Part shown: positions 6,299 through 7,018 of the stretch, piece by piece
Position numbering within the stretch: position 1 is the stretch's first letter
Layout: every line of letters begins with the position of its first letter
The notes under the pieces: generated by a model
What the model was told of the DNA's origin: nothing
The model's database searches: none
Seen by the model: the letters and a program-made list of their open reading frames with translations, nothing else
Assembly (NCBI GenBank): GCA_002455175.1
Contig: DKKJ01000356.1
Span: 261-7,278, forward strand
DNA from: Opitutaceae bacterium UBA6669
Lineage (GTDB): Bacteria; Verrucomicrobiota; Verrucomicrobiia; Opitutales; Opitutaceae
Length of the DNA stretch: 7,018 nucleotides
Direction: 5' to 3'
Made by a program: the position numbers and the translations under genes

Positions 6299-7018
6299 AC
6301 GAGGCGGTTCTCGCAGTCGTTCCCAATCTCGCACCGAGTCGATCCCCGTTTCTTCTGGGAAGCGTCCGTCGCCGCGGAAGTCCGCATCTCCCGAGAAAAA
6401 GGCCACGGCGTTAACGCCTATCCGCCCGCCGTTGCCGCCCACCTCGCAACTCACCACCCTCGCCGCATGGTTGGAGTTTGCCGAGGAAGTTTATGCGCAG
6501 CGTGAATTGGCCTTGGGACAAATCTCTCCGGATGCTCATGACGAGGCGCTCTATCTTTTTCTCCGTACGCTCGACTGGCCGCTGGATGGCGACAGCTCAC
6601 TCCTGGAAAAGCCGCTTCAGCCGCAGCAACGGGTGGCGTTACGTTCGGTGCTCGAGAAACGGGCCGTGCAACGGATCCCGGCTGCGTACCTGACCCGTGA
6701 GGCGTGGCTAAACGACCATCGTTTCTACGTCGATGAGCGGGTACTGATTCCCCGTAGTTATTTTCTGGAGATTATTCCTGAACAATTGAGCCGATGGTTC
6801 CCGCGGCCGAGGGAGGTGCGGCATGTCGTCGATGTGTGTACCGGTTCCGGCTGCCTGGCGATCTTGCTCGCCCATCACTTCGCGCGGGCGCACGTGGATG
6901 CTGTGGATCTTTCGCCTGATGCGCTGGCGGTGGCGAAAATCAATGTCACGGAGCATCGCTTGGCATCACGTCTCCATTTGCATCGGAGCGATGTCTTTGA
7001 CTCGGTCCCCAAACCGCT
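6285..7018 (+). CDS. prmB: Ribosomal protein uL3 N5-glutamine methyltransferase PrmB, N-terminal part (3' end outside window)
   Basis: PrmB methylates a glutamine side chain of ribosomal protein L3 using S-adenosylmethionine. The frame from ATG 6285 is open to the window edge (244 full codons). Family landmarks are HDEALYLFL (85-93), RIPAAYLTREAWLNDHRFYVDERVLIPRS (130-158, the PrmB type rather than the PrmC type), the SAM-binding DVCTGSGCLAI (183-193), and VDAVDLSPDALAVAKIN (204-220). The catalytic NPPY motif should come about a dozen residues past the edge. The start is decided by a TGA in this frame at 6273-6275 just upstream; ATG 6285 is the first start after it, overlaps the rhomboid-like gene by 14 nt, and has no Shine-Dalgarno motif. 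Residues 1-55 are an Arg/Ser/Pro/Lys-rich low-complexity extension, some 40 residues longer than the E. coli protein. The true start could instead be a TTG codon downstream, as there is no second in-frame ATG before the conserved domain. Confidence 0.93.
   Translation, partial: MQNRKRGGSRSRSQSRTESIPVSSGKRPSPRKSASPEKKATALTPIRPPLPPTSQLTTLAAWLEFAEEVYAQRELALGQISPDAHDEALYLFLRTLDWPLDGDSSLLEKPLQPQQRVALRSVLEKRAVQRIPAAYLTREAWLNDHRFYVDERVLIPRSYFLEIIPEQLSRWFPRPREVRHVVDVCTGSGCLAILLAHHFARAHVDAVDLSPDALAVAKINVTEHRLASRLHLHRSDVFDSVPKP

Noticed and set aside
6285..7018. PrmC (release factor methyltransferase) as an alternative to PrmB
   Set aside because: AAYLTREAW and FYVDERVLIPRS are the PrmB form; PrmC has a different pattern ending in LIPRPETE.

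Overview
This window is GC-rich bacterial DNA with all genes on the + strand. It most resembles a member of the PVC group, perhaps the Opitutales side of Verrucomicrobiota. That placement is inference: it rests on the style of the NuoM and NuoN proteins, a tandem-domain ThyX-like protein, and start codons with no visible Shine-Dalgarno sequence. No 16S or other decisive marker is present.

Layout: the left 4 kb is the distal end of a respiratory complex I operon, with the C-terminal part of nuoL (1-819), complete nuoM (874-2406) and complete nuoN (2430-3953). These three Mrp-antiporter-like subunits form the proton-pumping membrane arm. The operon ends at a 161-nt gap holding an AT-rich palindromic stretch and a strong intrinsic terminator hairpin (4012-4044). 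A second same-direction cluster follows: a 448-residue tandem ThyX-like protein (4115-5461), a rhomboid-like membrane protein with a C-terminal Cys/His zinc domain whose frame is broken by one in-frame TAA (5486-6298), and the 5' part of prmB (6285 to the window end), which starts inside the end of the rhomboid-like gene.

How the genes work together: NuoL, NuoM and NuoN belong to one complex. The ThyX-like, rhomboid-like and PrmB genes share direction and tight spacing but no obvious pathway, so they are probably just co-transcribed.

Main points of interest: (1) a lone nonsense codon in an otherwise intact rhomboid-like gene; (2) a ThyX duplication in which the signature motif is divided, half 2 keeping the Arg-His-Arg part and half 1 the Glu/Ser/Arg-Tyr part; (3) a NuoM with Leu where the family has its essential central lysine; (4) an SR-rich N-terminal extension on PrmB. 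I did not find a clearly new multi-gene system. No RNA genes, CRISPR arrays or insertion sequences were seen.
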